Positions 12,754 to 21,320 of a stretch of DNA of 64,000 nt are shown here, piece by piece. The first letter of the stretch is position 1; each line of letters begins with the position of its first letter. Under the pieces are notes generated by a model, which worked only from the letters and a program-made list of their open reading frames with translations, did no database searches and had not been told where the DNA came from. The position numbers and the translations under genes are program-made. The stretch covers positions 24,519,501 to 24,583,500 of the forward strand of contig NC_089038.1 of assembly GCF_034140825.1 (NCBI RefSeq). Reading direction: 5' to 3'. This stretch comes from Oryza sativa Japonica Group (lineage: Eukaryota; Streptophyta; Magnoliopsida; Poales; Poaceae).

Positions 12754-13381
12754 AAAATGAAGCTTGGTGGTCAATAATAAATAGAGGGAAACAACAATAT
12801 GACATGCCTTACCTTTTAGTATACACCCATGATAAGTAATGTACATATAAGCCTATTCTTTCTATATTTTTAAAGAACTGTCGAGATAAACTTGCTACAC
12901 TTCCGTTTTAACTGAGTTACTCTAAATAGTTAGACTACCATGAATAAAAGTTCTAATTTTATGGTTGATGCAATACAATTTGATAACATGGCATCCACAT
13001 ATTTAAGTATTTCTAATTTTTCAAGAAAGACCGAGAGGTCAAAACTTGAGGATGAATAGCTGCAATGTCAGTTTTTTTTTTAAAAAAAAAGAGATAGGAG
13101 TACAGTGTTTTATTCTCTATCACTAAGTTAAAGTTCATGAAACCTTGTACAATTTATTTGGCATGCATATAACCCCATCGGTAACGACCTATACTTGTCG
13201 GTACCAATCTCAGAGATACTCGGTGGCACCAAGCCTTATGCCGATCGGTGCAAGATCGATACCCAAATAACAAGCTTAGCACCTACAAGATCAGGGGCAT
13301 CCCGGCCAAATTAGTCCTCGTGCGAAATGTTAAAATGGGGCCCTAGTAGCCCTAGTGCCCCTGCTCGGTGGTGTCCTGGTG
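12754..13381. other. RLP 3' flank, interrupted by the Copia insertion
   Basis: AT-rich 3' flank to about 13150, then GC-richer sequence with repeated CGGTACC/GATCGGTGC-like words that may be a transposon remnant. No gene was recognised. Confidence 0.35.
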
Positions 13382-13386
13382 AACTG

Positions 13387-13533
13387 TGAAGTTTTTTTGG
13401 CAGCCAATTTTCTCTGGAAGCTTCACCTTCTCTGTATTGCTATCCTTATTTACATATACATGACTAGATGGGCCCTCTAGCAGATGGGCCAGCACATAAA
13501 ACACACACATACTGTTGTATTTACAGCCCAACA
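13387..13533 (-). repeat. 3' LTR of the Copia element
   Basis: 147 bp; on the element strand it starts TGTTGGGCTG and ends CTTCA. It matches the repeat at 18440-18586 base for base as read. Confidence 0.93.
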
Positions 13534-13540
13534 CTCCCCC

Positions 13541-16500
13541 TCAAGATGGGTGATAGATATCTATCATACCCATCTTGTCACATGAACTATTACACTCTTT
13601 AACACCTAAACCCTTTGTGAAACAATCAGCAACTTGTCCACCAGACATTACAAATTCTAATTCCAAAACTCCCTCATCCAGTTTTTCCTTGATAAAGAAA
13701 CGATCCAACTCCACATGCTTTGTTCGATCATGTTGAACTGGGTTGTTAGCAATGCTGATTGCTGACTTGTTGTCACACCACAATTTCATTGGAGTATCCA
13801 CCGGCAACATCAACTCAGAAAGAAGATTCCTTAGCCATAACAACTCACTCAAACTCACTGACATTGCCCGATATTCTGCCTCAGCGGTTGAGCGAGACAC
13901 CACCGGTTGCTTCTTGCTCCTCCAAGATACTAGATTGCCACCAACAAACACACAATAGCCTGAAGTTGATCTTCTATCATCAGGACAACTTGCCCAATCT
14001 GCATCACAATAGCCTTCAACCTCCAAGTGTCCATTTTTCTTAAACCATAGGCCTTTACCTGGGCTTCCTTTCAAATATCTCAAGATCCTATAGACAGCAT
14101 CCATATGCCCACTCCTTGGATCATGCATATATCGACTCACCATACTGACAGCATAAGTTATGTCAGGTCGTGTATGACATAAATATATCAGTCTCCCAAC
14201 CAGCCTTTGGTATCTTTCCTTATTCACTGGATTTCCAGACTCTGCACATAACTTATGATTTTGATCAACTGGTGTAGAGGCTGGGCGACATCCAAGCATA
14301 CCTGTGTCACTGAGCAAGTCCAATGCATATTTCCGCTGTGAAAGAACTATCCCTCTAGGAGATCTTGCAATTTCAATACCCAGAAAATATTTCAACTGGC
14401 CTAGGTCCTTAACTTCAAATTCTTTGCTTAGATTTTGTTTCAGCCTAGTTATCTCCGAGCAATCATTTCCAGTGATAATCATATCATCAACATAAACAGC
14501 AAGAATGGTTATATGATCTCCACTATGATGATAGAAAACTGTGTGATCTCCATTACATTGTTTATAGCCCATAGCACACATTGCACGCCTAAATCGATCA
14601 AACCATGCTCTTGGCGACTGTTTGAGACCATATAAGGATTTCTTCAGTCTCAATACTTTACCTTTAGTTTGCAAAGTAGCAAATCCAGGTGGAATTTCCA
14701 TATATACCTCCTCTTGAAGATCGCCATGTAGAAAAGCATTCTTGACATCCAATTGATGTAATGGCCAATCAAAGTTAACTGCACAAGATATTATAGTTCT
14801 TACCGTACTCATTTTTGCAACCGGTGCAAACGTTTCATCATAATCAATTCCATATGTCTGGCTATATCCCTTAGCCACAAGTCTTGCTTTGTACCTCTCC
14901 ACTTTTCCATCCGGATTTTGTTTCACTGCATATACCCACTTACAGTTTACCACTTTCTTTCCATTGGGATAGGATACAAGATCCCATGTTTTGTTCTTCT
15001 CAAGAGCTTCTAGTTCATCTAGCATTGCTTGATGCCACCTTGGGTCTTGCTTTGCCTCTTTCCAATCCTTAGGAATTATAGCTGAATTTAGAGATGCCAC
15101 AAAGGCCTTGTATGTCGATGACAAGGAAGTGTAAGATACATAATTGGCTATATCATTCTCATCACCACTTTCATCTCCAATTTCAAAACCATATCTTTGT
15201 GGAGGTTTGCCTGCATTGCTTCTCATCCCCTTTCTTATGGCAATTGGCAAGTTTGATTCTTCTTCTCTAATTTCTATTTGTTCTCCCCCTGACTCCGAAG
15301 ACACTTGCACATGAGTAAGATCATCTGATACTTGATCATCAACTTCAACTTGTTGAGTTGTTGGAAGTCTCATTCTCCTTGTGTAAACTTGAAGATTTTC
15401 CTCTTCATGTGGCTTTCTCCATTCTTGTTCTTGTACAGGATCACCTATAGCACATGGAATTTCACCAACCACAATCTTTCCCTTTGATTGTTCATTCTCC
15501 TTGAGACCCAAGATTTCACCTTCCTTTTGTTGATCATGGTCACCTCTAGTTAAATCATCAAGATCAACAAATAAAGAGCTTATATCTGTTTTCTCACCAT
15601 AGAATGGAACAGATTCCCTAAACGTAACATCCATACTTACAAATGTCCGCCGTTCTGATGGACTCCAACACTTATACCCCTTCTGGCTGGATGAATAGCC
15701 TATAAAGATGCATTTAACAGCTCGAGGATCAAGTTTCCCAATAGATGGTCTATGATCTCTAACAAAACAAGTGCAGCCAAACACCCTCGGTGGAACCACA
15801 AATTCATTCTTCCCAAATATCATCTCATATGGTGTCTTCATTCCAAGTATTCTTGATGGTGTGCGGTTGATGAGATAAGCTGCCGTCATTACTGCCTCAC
15901 TCCATAGAAATTTAGGTACATTCATAGTATACATTAGTGACCGAGCTATCTCCAAAAGATGGCGATTTTTTCTTTCAGCCACTCCATTCTGTGGAGGAGT
16001 ATCAGGACAAGAAGTCTGATGTAATATTCCTTCCAAAGAAAGAAAGTGACCGAATTCACTATTCATATACTCCCCTCCATTATCAGTTCTAATAAATTGA
16101 ACCCGAGCATTAAAATGATTTTTAATATATGCATAAAAGTTTTGGAAGCATTTAAGCACTTCATCCTTATGTCTCATGAGATATAACCATGTCATGCGGG
16201 AATAGCAATCAATAAAGGTGACAAAATATTTCATTCCACTCATAGAAACCACAGGCGACGTCCACACATCTGAGTGGATTAGCATAAAGGGCAAAATACT
16301 GCGAAGTCCTCTACTCACATATGATGTTCTAGTATGCTTCCCATACTCACATGCATCACATATCAGCATATGTTTATCCACTTTACTAAACTCTACCGGG
16401 AACATTTTACTCATAATTTCAAAAGATATATGTCCTAGTCGACAATGCAAAAGTAATACCTCAGTCACTTCTTTACTTGTTGAAGCCATTAGTGCACACA

Positions 16501-17956
16501 CATCCTCATTTGTCCCTCTTCTGTCCAAGTACCAAAGTCCATCACGCATGATACCAATCCCAAGTTTCTTCCCTGTTCTTCTCTCCTGAATTAAACAATT
16601 CTCACGATCAAGGAAAACCCGACAATCCATATTATCAACAAGAGAACTTATTGAAATTAAATTCACTGGAAAAGAAGGGACATATAACACTGATGACAAA
16701 GTAATGGATGGAGTACATTGCACTATGCCCTCCCCCTTAACCTGACATGATGTGCCATCAGCAGTTTGAATGGTCTCTTTGTGTGCAAATGAATATGGTT
16801 TATATGATGTAAATTCTCCACTCATGCCAGTGACATGCCTGGATGCACCTGAGTCTAATATCCAACTTGAATGAGAAGTGTTCATAGACATAAATGCTTG
16901 ATTAAAACTACCTGAAGTAGAATGAGCAAAGTTGGCAACATTGTCAGGTGTAGTCCCGGAAGAACCCTCTTCTAGAGTAACTGCATTAGCCTTGTAATCA
17001 CCTCTATATCCATAACCTCTTCCTCTATTGCTCCTACCAGCATAGCCTCTTCCACCTCTTGTTCCACCTCTATCAACACCTCTTCCTCTCCCATAAGTAG
17101 GCTTGCGTGGAGCATGACAATCACGCATAAGGTGTCCCATTTCACCACAATTGAAGCACTCTCTAGTCTCTTTACCTTGTACAATTGCATAGGTGGGACT
17201 TGGTGAACATGGTGCGGCACTAGGCAATACTTTCTTCTTAAGCTCCTCCTGTGCCATAGCTGCAATGGCCTCATCTAAGGTAGGAAGAGTGGTTTGGTGA
17301 AACATTGCATCTCTTCTTCCTTCGAACTCTGGATTTAGACCCTTCAAGAACTCAATAACCCTTCTACGCTCAACCCATTTCTTCATTTTTGCTATGCAAT
17401 CAGAGTGCTCTAATCCAAGAGGATCATAATGATCTAAATCGGACCACAAACTCTTCAACTCTGCGACATATTCTGCCACAGAGCGCTCCCCCTGTCTCAA
17501 AGCACTTATCTTCTCTTGTGCCTCCACCATTAGCATCACATTACCTTCTCCTGAGTATAGTTTAGTAAGAGTTTTCCACATCTCACTCGCACTAGAGATA
17601 GTCTCAACAGTTGTAGCAATAGCTGGGATTAATGAAGTCAACAACCATGCCACCACTAAAGAGTTGGTAGTGCTCCAAGTCTTCCATTCTACACTTGATG
17701 TGTTCTCAGGCTCCTTCACTTCTCCTGTGACATATCCTTCTAACCCCTTTGTTTTTAGTATTAGTAATGCCCTCCTTGACCAACTCAAATAATTTTTGAC
17801 ACCCAACTTGATTTCGTTTTGCATTAACTCAATCTTCAGTATTGATTCAGTATGAGGGATAATTGCATTGCTTGTAGTTGAGGCCTCACTAAATTTTTTC
17901 GCTAGCATGTCCACCAATTTACCCATCACTTGTTCTATTCCTTGATTTTCTGCCAT
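13541..17956 (-). CDS. Copia gag-pol polyprotein
   Basis: A single frame of 1471 residues. Domains in order: gag (UBN2-type) in the first 200 residues, a CCHC zinc knuckle near residue 268 (CFNCGEMGHLMRDC), an aspartic protease near 367 (DSGASRHVTG), the pre-integrase and integrase core from about 490 to 700, reverse transcriptase with YVDDMIITGND near 1152, and RNase H with AEAEYRAMS near 1356. The order protease-integrase-RT-RNase H defines the Copia superfamily. Confidence 0.96.
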   Translation of the reverse strand: MAENQGIEQVMGKLVDMLAKKFSEASTTSNAIIPHTESILKIELMQNEIKLGVKNYLSWSRRALLILKTKGLEGYVTGEVKEPENTSSVEWKTWSTTNSLVVAWLLTSLIPAIATTVETISSASEMWKTLTKLYSGEGNVMLMVEAQEKISALRQGERSVAEYVAELKSLWSDLDHYDPLGLEHSDCIAKMKKWVERRRVIEFLKGLNPEFEGRRDAMFHQTTLPTLDEAIAAMAQEELKKKVLPSAAPCSPSPTYAIVQGKETRECFNCGEMGHLMRDCHAPRKPTYGRGRGVDRGGTRGGRGYAGRSNRGRGYGYRGDYKANAVTLEEGSSGTTPDNVANFAHSTSGSFNQAFMSMNTSHSSWILDSGASRHVTGMSGEFTSYKPYSFAHKETIQTADGTSCQVKGEGIVQCTPSITLSSVLYVPSFPVNLISISSLVDNMDCRVFLDRENCLIQERRTGKKLGIGIMRDGLWYLDRRGTNEDVCALMASTSKEVTEVLLLHCRLGHISFEIMSKMFPVEFSKVDKHMLICDACEYGKHTRTSYVSRGLRSILPFMLIHSDVWTSPVVSMSGMKYFVTFIDCYSRMTWLYLMRHKDEVLKCFQNFYAYIKNHFNARVQFIRTDNGGEYMNSEFGHFLSLEGILHQTSCPDTPPQNGVAERKNRHLLEIARSLMYTMNVPKFLWSEAVMTAAYLINRTPSRILGMKTPYEMIFGKNEFVVPPRVFGCTCFVRDHRPSIGKLDPRAVKCIFIGYSSSQKGYKCWSPSERRTFVSMDVTFRESVPFYGEKTDISSLFVDLDDLTRGDHDQQKEGEILGLKENEQSKGKIVVGEIPCAIGDPVQEQEWRKPHEEENLQVYTRRMRLPTTQQVEVDDQVSDDLTHVQVSSESGGEQIEIREEESNLPIAIRKGMRSNAGKPPQRYGFEIGDESGDENDIANYVSYTSLSSTYKAFVASLNSAIIPKDWKEAKQDPRWHQAMLDELEALEKNKTWDLVSYPNGKKVVNCKWVYAVKQNPDGKVERYKARLVAKGYSQTYGIDYDETFAPVAKMSTVRTIISCAVNFDWPLHQLDVKNAFLHGDLQEEVYMEIPPGFATLQTKGKVLRLKKSLYGLKQSPRAWFDRFRRAMCAMGYKQCNGDHTVFYHHSGDHITILAVYVDDMIITGNDCSEITRLKQNLSKEFEVKDLGQLKYFLGIEIARSPRGIVLSQRKYALDLLSDTGMLGCRPASTPVDQNHKLCAESGNPVNKERYQRLVGRLIYLCHTRPDITYAVSMVSRYMHDPRSGHMDAVYRILRYLKGSPGKGLWFKKNGHLEVEGYCDADWASCPDDRRSTSGYCVFVGGNLVSWRSKKQPVVSRSTAEAEYRAMSVSLSELLWLRNLLSELMLPVDTPMKLWCDNKSAISIANNPVQHDRTKHVELDRFFIKEKLDEGVLELEFVMSGGQVADCFTKGLGVKECNSSCDKMGMIDIYHPS

Positions 17957-18439
17957 AATGCAAATTCTGAAACTGCAAACCAGTAGAAACCCAACTAGCA
18001 GATCTGAGCCCCCTGTTCTACCTTTCCCTTCCTATAGATTGCTCAAATAGTCAATATCACAAAAGCAGTAGCTGTGCTTTTACCTCGGTTTCCTTGCCAA
18101 TCACACACCCACAAGAGATGCAAAGTCTTCACTGTGCTGTGACCCCGCCACTACAGAGCAAGAGCCACTTCTTCCTGAGGAGCACCAACACCAGCTGTTT
18201 ACCAGCACTTTCTTTCTTGCCTCAGCCCAAAGCAGCTCTGCACCTGCGAGCTCAGCCCCAAGCAGCAGCAGCAGCTCCGCACCTGCAGCTGCTCGGCTTC
18301 TTCCTCCTCGACGCGCCGCGCTGGCCCCGCTCTTCCGCGCCGCTGCTGATGCGCACTCTCTACCCTGCTCAAGCCTCCACGCCTCCGGCCAGCTAGGGTT
18401 CAGCCGTCGCCTGCCGCCGGCCGGTCGGCTCTGATACCA

Positions 18440-18586
18440 TGAAGTTTTTTTGGCAGCCAATTTTCTCTGGAAGCTTCACCTTCTCTGTATTGCTATCCTT
18501 ATTTACATATACATGACTAGATGGGCCCTCTAGCAGATGGGCCAGCACATAAAACACACACATACTGTTGTATTTACAGCCCAACA
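18440..18586 (-). repeat. 5' LTR of the Copia element
   Basis: 147-bp direct copy of 13387-13533. It is followed on the element strand by the Met-tRNA primer-binding site and an untranslated leader of nearly 500 bp (17957-18439). Confidence 0.93.
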
Positions 18587-18760
18587 AACTGGCATGTGAA
18601 GCAGCGCGGAGGCTGGAGGGGACTGAGGAGAGGAGACTTCGGAGACGCGGATGGCTGTACAATGGAAATTGGAAGATGGATCGTTTACCTTCTGCATTAT
18701 TTTGGGCCTTAGTTTTACTACTATTTAGGCTGCAAATTAACAAAATTAAAGCCTCTAATA

Positions 18761-20021
18761 TCTATTATATTATTAAAGGAATAGAAAAAGGAGCCTCCAC
18801 GTTCGCTCTCATGGCCTAGAAATTCTCACATTAATCGGAGAAAAAGAAAAAACAGAGTCCATATAGAAATACAATTTAGAAATAGTTGAAATTCGGAATT
18901 AAAAATAAGGAATATTAGAAGTAGAGTATAGAGTCCATATAGAAATACAATTAGGATATAACTGAAATTCGGAATTAAAAATAAGGAATATTAAAAGTAG
19001 AGTATATAGTACATATAGAAATACAATTAGGAAATAACTAAAATTCAGAATTAAAAAATAAGGAATATTAGAAGAGGAGACTAGAGTCCATATAGAAATA
19101 CAATTAGAAAATAACTGAAATTCAGAATTAAAAATAAGGAATATTAGAAGTAAAGTATGGAGTATATATAGAAATACAATTAGAAAATAACTGAAATTCG
19201 AAATTAAAGATAAGGAAAATTAGAAGTAGAGTATAGAGTCCATATAGAAATACAATTAGGAAATAATAGAAATTTGGAATTAAAAATAAGGAATATTAGA
19301 AGTAGAGTGTAGAGTCCATATAGAAATACAATTAAGAAAAAAAAATAGAAATTCGGAATTAAAAATAAGGAATATTAGAAGTAGAGTATAGAGTCTATAT
19401 AGAAATGCAATTATGAAATAATAGAAATTCAGAATTAAAAATAAGAAATATTCGAAGTAGAGTATAGAATCCATATAGAAATACAATTAGGAAATAATAG
19501 GAATTTAAAACTAACTAAAATTTGGAATAAACGTAATAAAATTAAAAGTAGAGTTTAGAGTCCGTATAAAAATACAATTTATAAATAACTAAAATTCGAA
19601 ATTAAGAAAAACATGGGAAGAAGAGTTTAAAGTCAATATAGAAATACAATTTAGAAGTAACTAAAATTTGAAATTAAAAATTAAAGAATATTAAAAGATG
19701 AGTTTAGAGTCCTTATAGAAATACAACCAGAAATAATAAAAATTCAGAAATAAAAATAAATAATATTGGAAGAAGAGCATAGAGTCTATATAGAAATACA
19801 ATTTACAGAAAATTCGGAATTAAATATAATTAATAACTGACACGTATATAAAATACAATATGAATATTACATATTTGTATTTTCGTAAAGCTATTGCAAA
19901 ATTTAAAATTATGATGTAATTTTAATATTTTTGAATAATATAATGAGAAAACATATATGCTATTATATAAAAGAAAATATAATGATGCTAGCCGCGCAAT
20001 CTGCACGGGCCACCATGCTAG
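18761..20021 (+). mobile_element. Non-autonomous Helitron
   Basis: The 1261-bp element starts TCTATTATATTATTAAAGG after a host A, and ends CATGCTAG before a host T. This is the A|TC...CTAG|T pattern of plant Helitrons. Just inside the 3' end lies an imperfect GC-rich hairpin (GCCGCGCA...TGCACGGGC at 19991-20010). There is no Rep/helicase ORF; the body is almost wholly a tandem array. There is no target duplication, as expected for the family. Confidence 0.75.
18855..19815 (+). repeat. AT-rich 76-bp tandem array inside the Helitron
   Basis: About 13 diverged copies of a unit of roughly 76 bp, each containing GAGTCCATATAGAAATACAA followed by a GAAATTCGGAATTAAAAATA-like stretch. Unit starts fall near 18855, 18931, 19008, 19084 and so on. 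Copies diverge more towards the right end. The array is non-coding. Confidence 0.85.
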
Positions 20022-20260
20022 TTATTATATATTGGGTATACTTAATAGGGGCCCTTAAGATTTGGGGCCCTGTTTAGTCGCACAGTCCGCACTGGTACAA
20101 GACGCCCTGACAAGATACAATGCCTCTAATCCTCATCCTCTTTCACCTTCACATTACCAATTCATGCACTTCTCTCACCACCAAAGACGCACGTACTCAT
20201 TTTTTTTCCTACTCCTCCAAGGAAAAAAACAAAAAAAGAATAAAGATAGTGATTGAATTG
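20022..20260. other. Short spacer between Helitron and MYC-like fragment
   Basis: Mixed sequence ending in an A-rich run directly upstream of the fragment. Nothing else was recognised. Confidence 0.3.
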
Positions 20261-20436
20261 ATGAATATGTGGACGGACGACAATACCGCCATGATGGAGA
20301 CCTTTGCCTCTGCAGACCTTTACGTGGAGGTAGCTTCCATGCCGCCGCAGCAGCAGCAGGTGGTGCCAACAGCGCTCGCACCCACGGTGACGTTCAACCA
20401 GGACATGCTATTACAACTCCTCCAATTCATCATCAA
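20261..20436 (+). pseudogene. N-terminal fragment of a MYC2-type bHLH transcription factor
   Basis: The reading starts MNMWTDDNTAMMETF, then a Gln/Pro stretch, then FNQDMLLQLLQFIIK. This closely follows the first 60 or so residues of plant MYC2-like jasmonate-response factors (MNLWTDDNASMMEAFM..., FNQDTLQQRLQxIIEG), as I recall them. After residue 58 it runs into unrelated AT-rich sequence with a stop, and no JID, bHLH or ACT-like part follows. It is therefore a broken or transposed 5' fragment. It lies 240 bp right of the Helitron end, outside it. Confidence 0.65.
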
Positions 20437-20766
20437 GGTCCTATTAAGAATATACGTAAAACATTTTTTTAAAATTTTCTATGATAATTGTATACACGTA
20501 AAAGACTTATGTGTATAGGATACATTCCCGTGCAACCCATGGCAATTATCAACCGAACCAATTAACCATTCGATTATTTTGAGGGCGACCCATGCATTCG
20601 CGCCCCGTGGCCGGCCTGCGTTGTCTGATCTCGATCGCGATGGCCCGTGACGCGAGGCTTCCGTGACCCGGTTTGTCCAAGTTTACTCCGTACGTAGTAG
20701 TATATTTGTTGCCGTTGCCAATGGAACGGTACTCAGGCGGGGGCGGCCGGCTAGTTCCACACGCTG
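20437..20766. other. Intergenic spacer, no gene seen
   Basis: AT-rich, then GC-rich sequence with no likeness to a gene. The stretch ends where the duplicated P450 block begins. Confidence 0.3.
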
Positions 20767-21039
20767 CCACCGCTTTGCCGAACCCGCGCGTCGATCGTTC
20801 GTGCACGCGTCTCGCATGCATCCTCCACAAACTCCGGCCGTATTCTGCACGTTGATGTTGGCCTCTGGCGGTCCAACAACAGCGCTGCCCCAAGCCATCC
20901 AGATACGGCCATACGGGAAAACCAATGGCGATCGGCGACCGGGACGACCATCCGTTTATCTGTACCTTGAAGGTGACCCGTGCGCACGACGCTCGCCGCC
21001 GCTTCCTGTACTGTCTTTACCCAATCCTGCACCGGAAAC

Positions 21040-21076
<37 letters not shown>

Positions 21077-21200
21077 AGTAGGAACCGGATTAACTTCACG
21101 ACGGCTTCCATATGCTCCCCGTTCTAGCTGGCCCTCTCTGTAATGTACTACCAGTAGTACTGTCATTTCTCACCAGGACGGCTACACAGCTACTGCGTTT
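20767..21200. repeat. P450 3'-flank block, copy 1 (duplicate of 24983-25398)
   Basis: From TTTGCCGAACCCGCGCGTCG onward this block matches the one starting near 24983, including a (GA)n microsatellite (21042-21075 here, a shorter run in the other copy). It marks the downstream part of the tandem-duplicated P450 unit. Confidence 0.85.
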
Positions 21201-21320
21201 ATCTGAGCTGGAAGTAGGAAATTCGGGAACCCACCGAGCTTAAATTTTTACAGTATCACTTTTGATAACTAGATATATACTCCATAGTAATGATACTCCG
21301 TAAGTTACATGCCTGCATCG

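Larger units (their letters stand above)
13387..18586 (-). mobile_element. Copia-superfamily LTR retrotransposon, looks whole
   Basis: A 5200-bp element in minus orientation. It has two 147-bp LTRs that read identical by eye (13387-13533 and 18440-18586), flanked by the 5-bp target duplication AACTG (13382-13386 and 18587-18591). Next to the right-hand LTR, which is the 5' LTR of the element, lies a primer-binding site complementary to initiator Met-tRNA (TGGTATCAGAGC on the minus strand). A purine tract (GAGGGGGAG) precedes the left-hand LTR. One uninterrupted polyprotein frame lies between. Identical LTRs mean a very recent insertion. No breaks were seen. It sits about 630 bp downstream of the RLP stop. 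Confidence 0.95.

Noticed and set aside
18855-19815. Regular 76-bp array considered as a CRISPR-like or satellite centromere repeat
   Set aside because: Units are contiguous without unique spacers, AT-rich and diverged, and lie within Helitron ends in a plant genome.
20555-21200. ORFs around the (GA)n run downstream of P450 copy 1
   Set aside because: The same sequence recurs downstream of copy 2 with frame-changing differences, so it is a duplicated non-coding flank.
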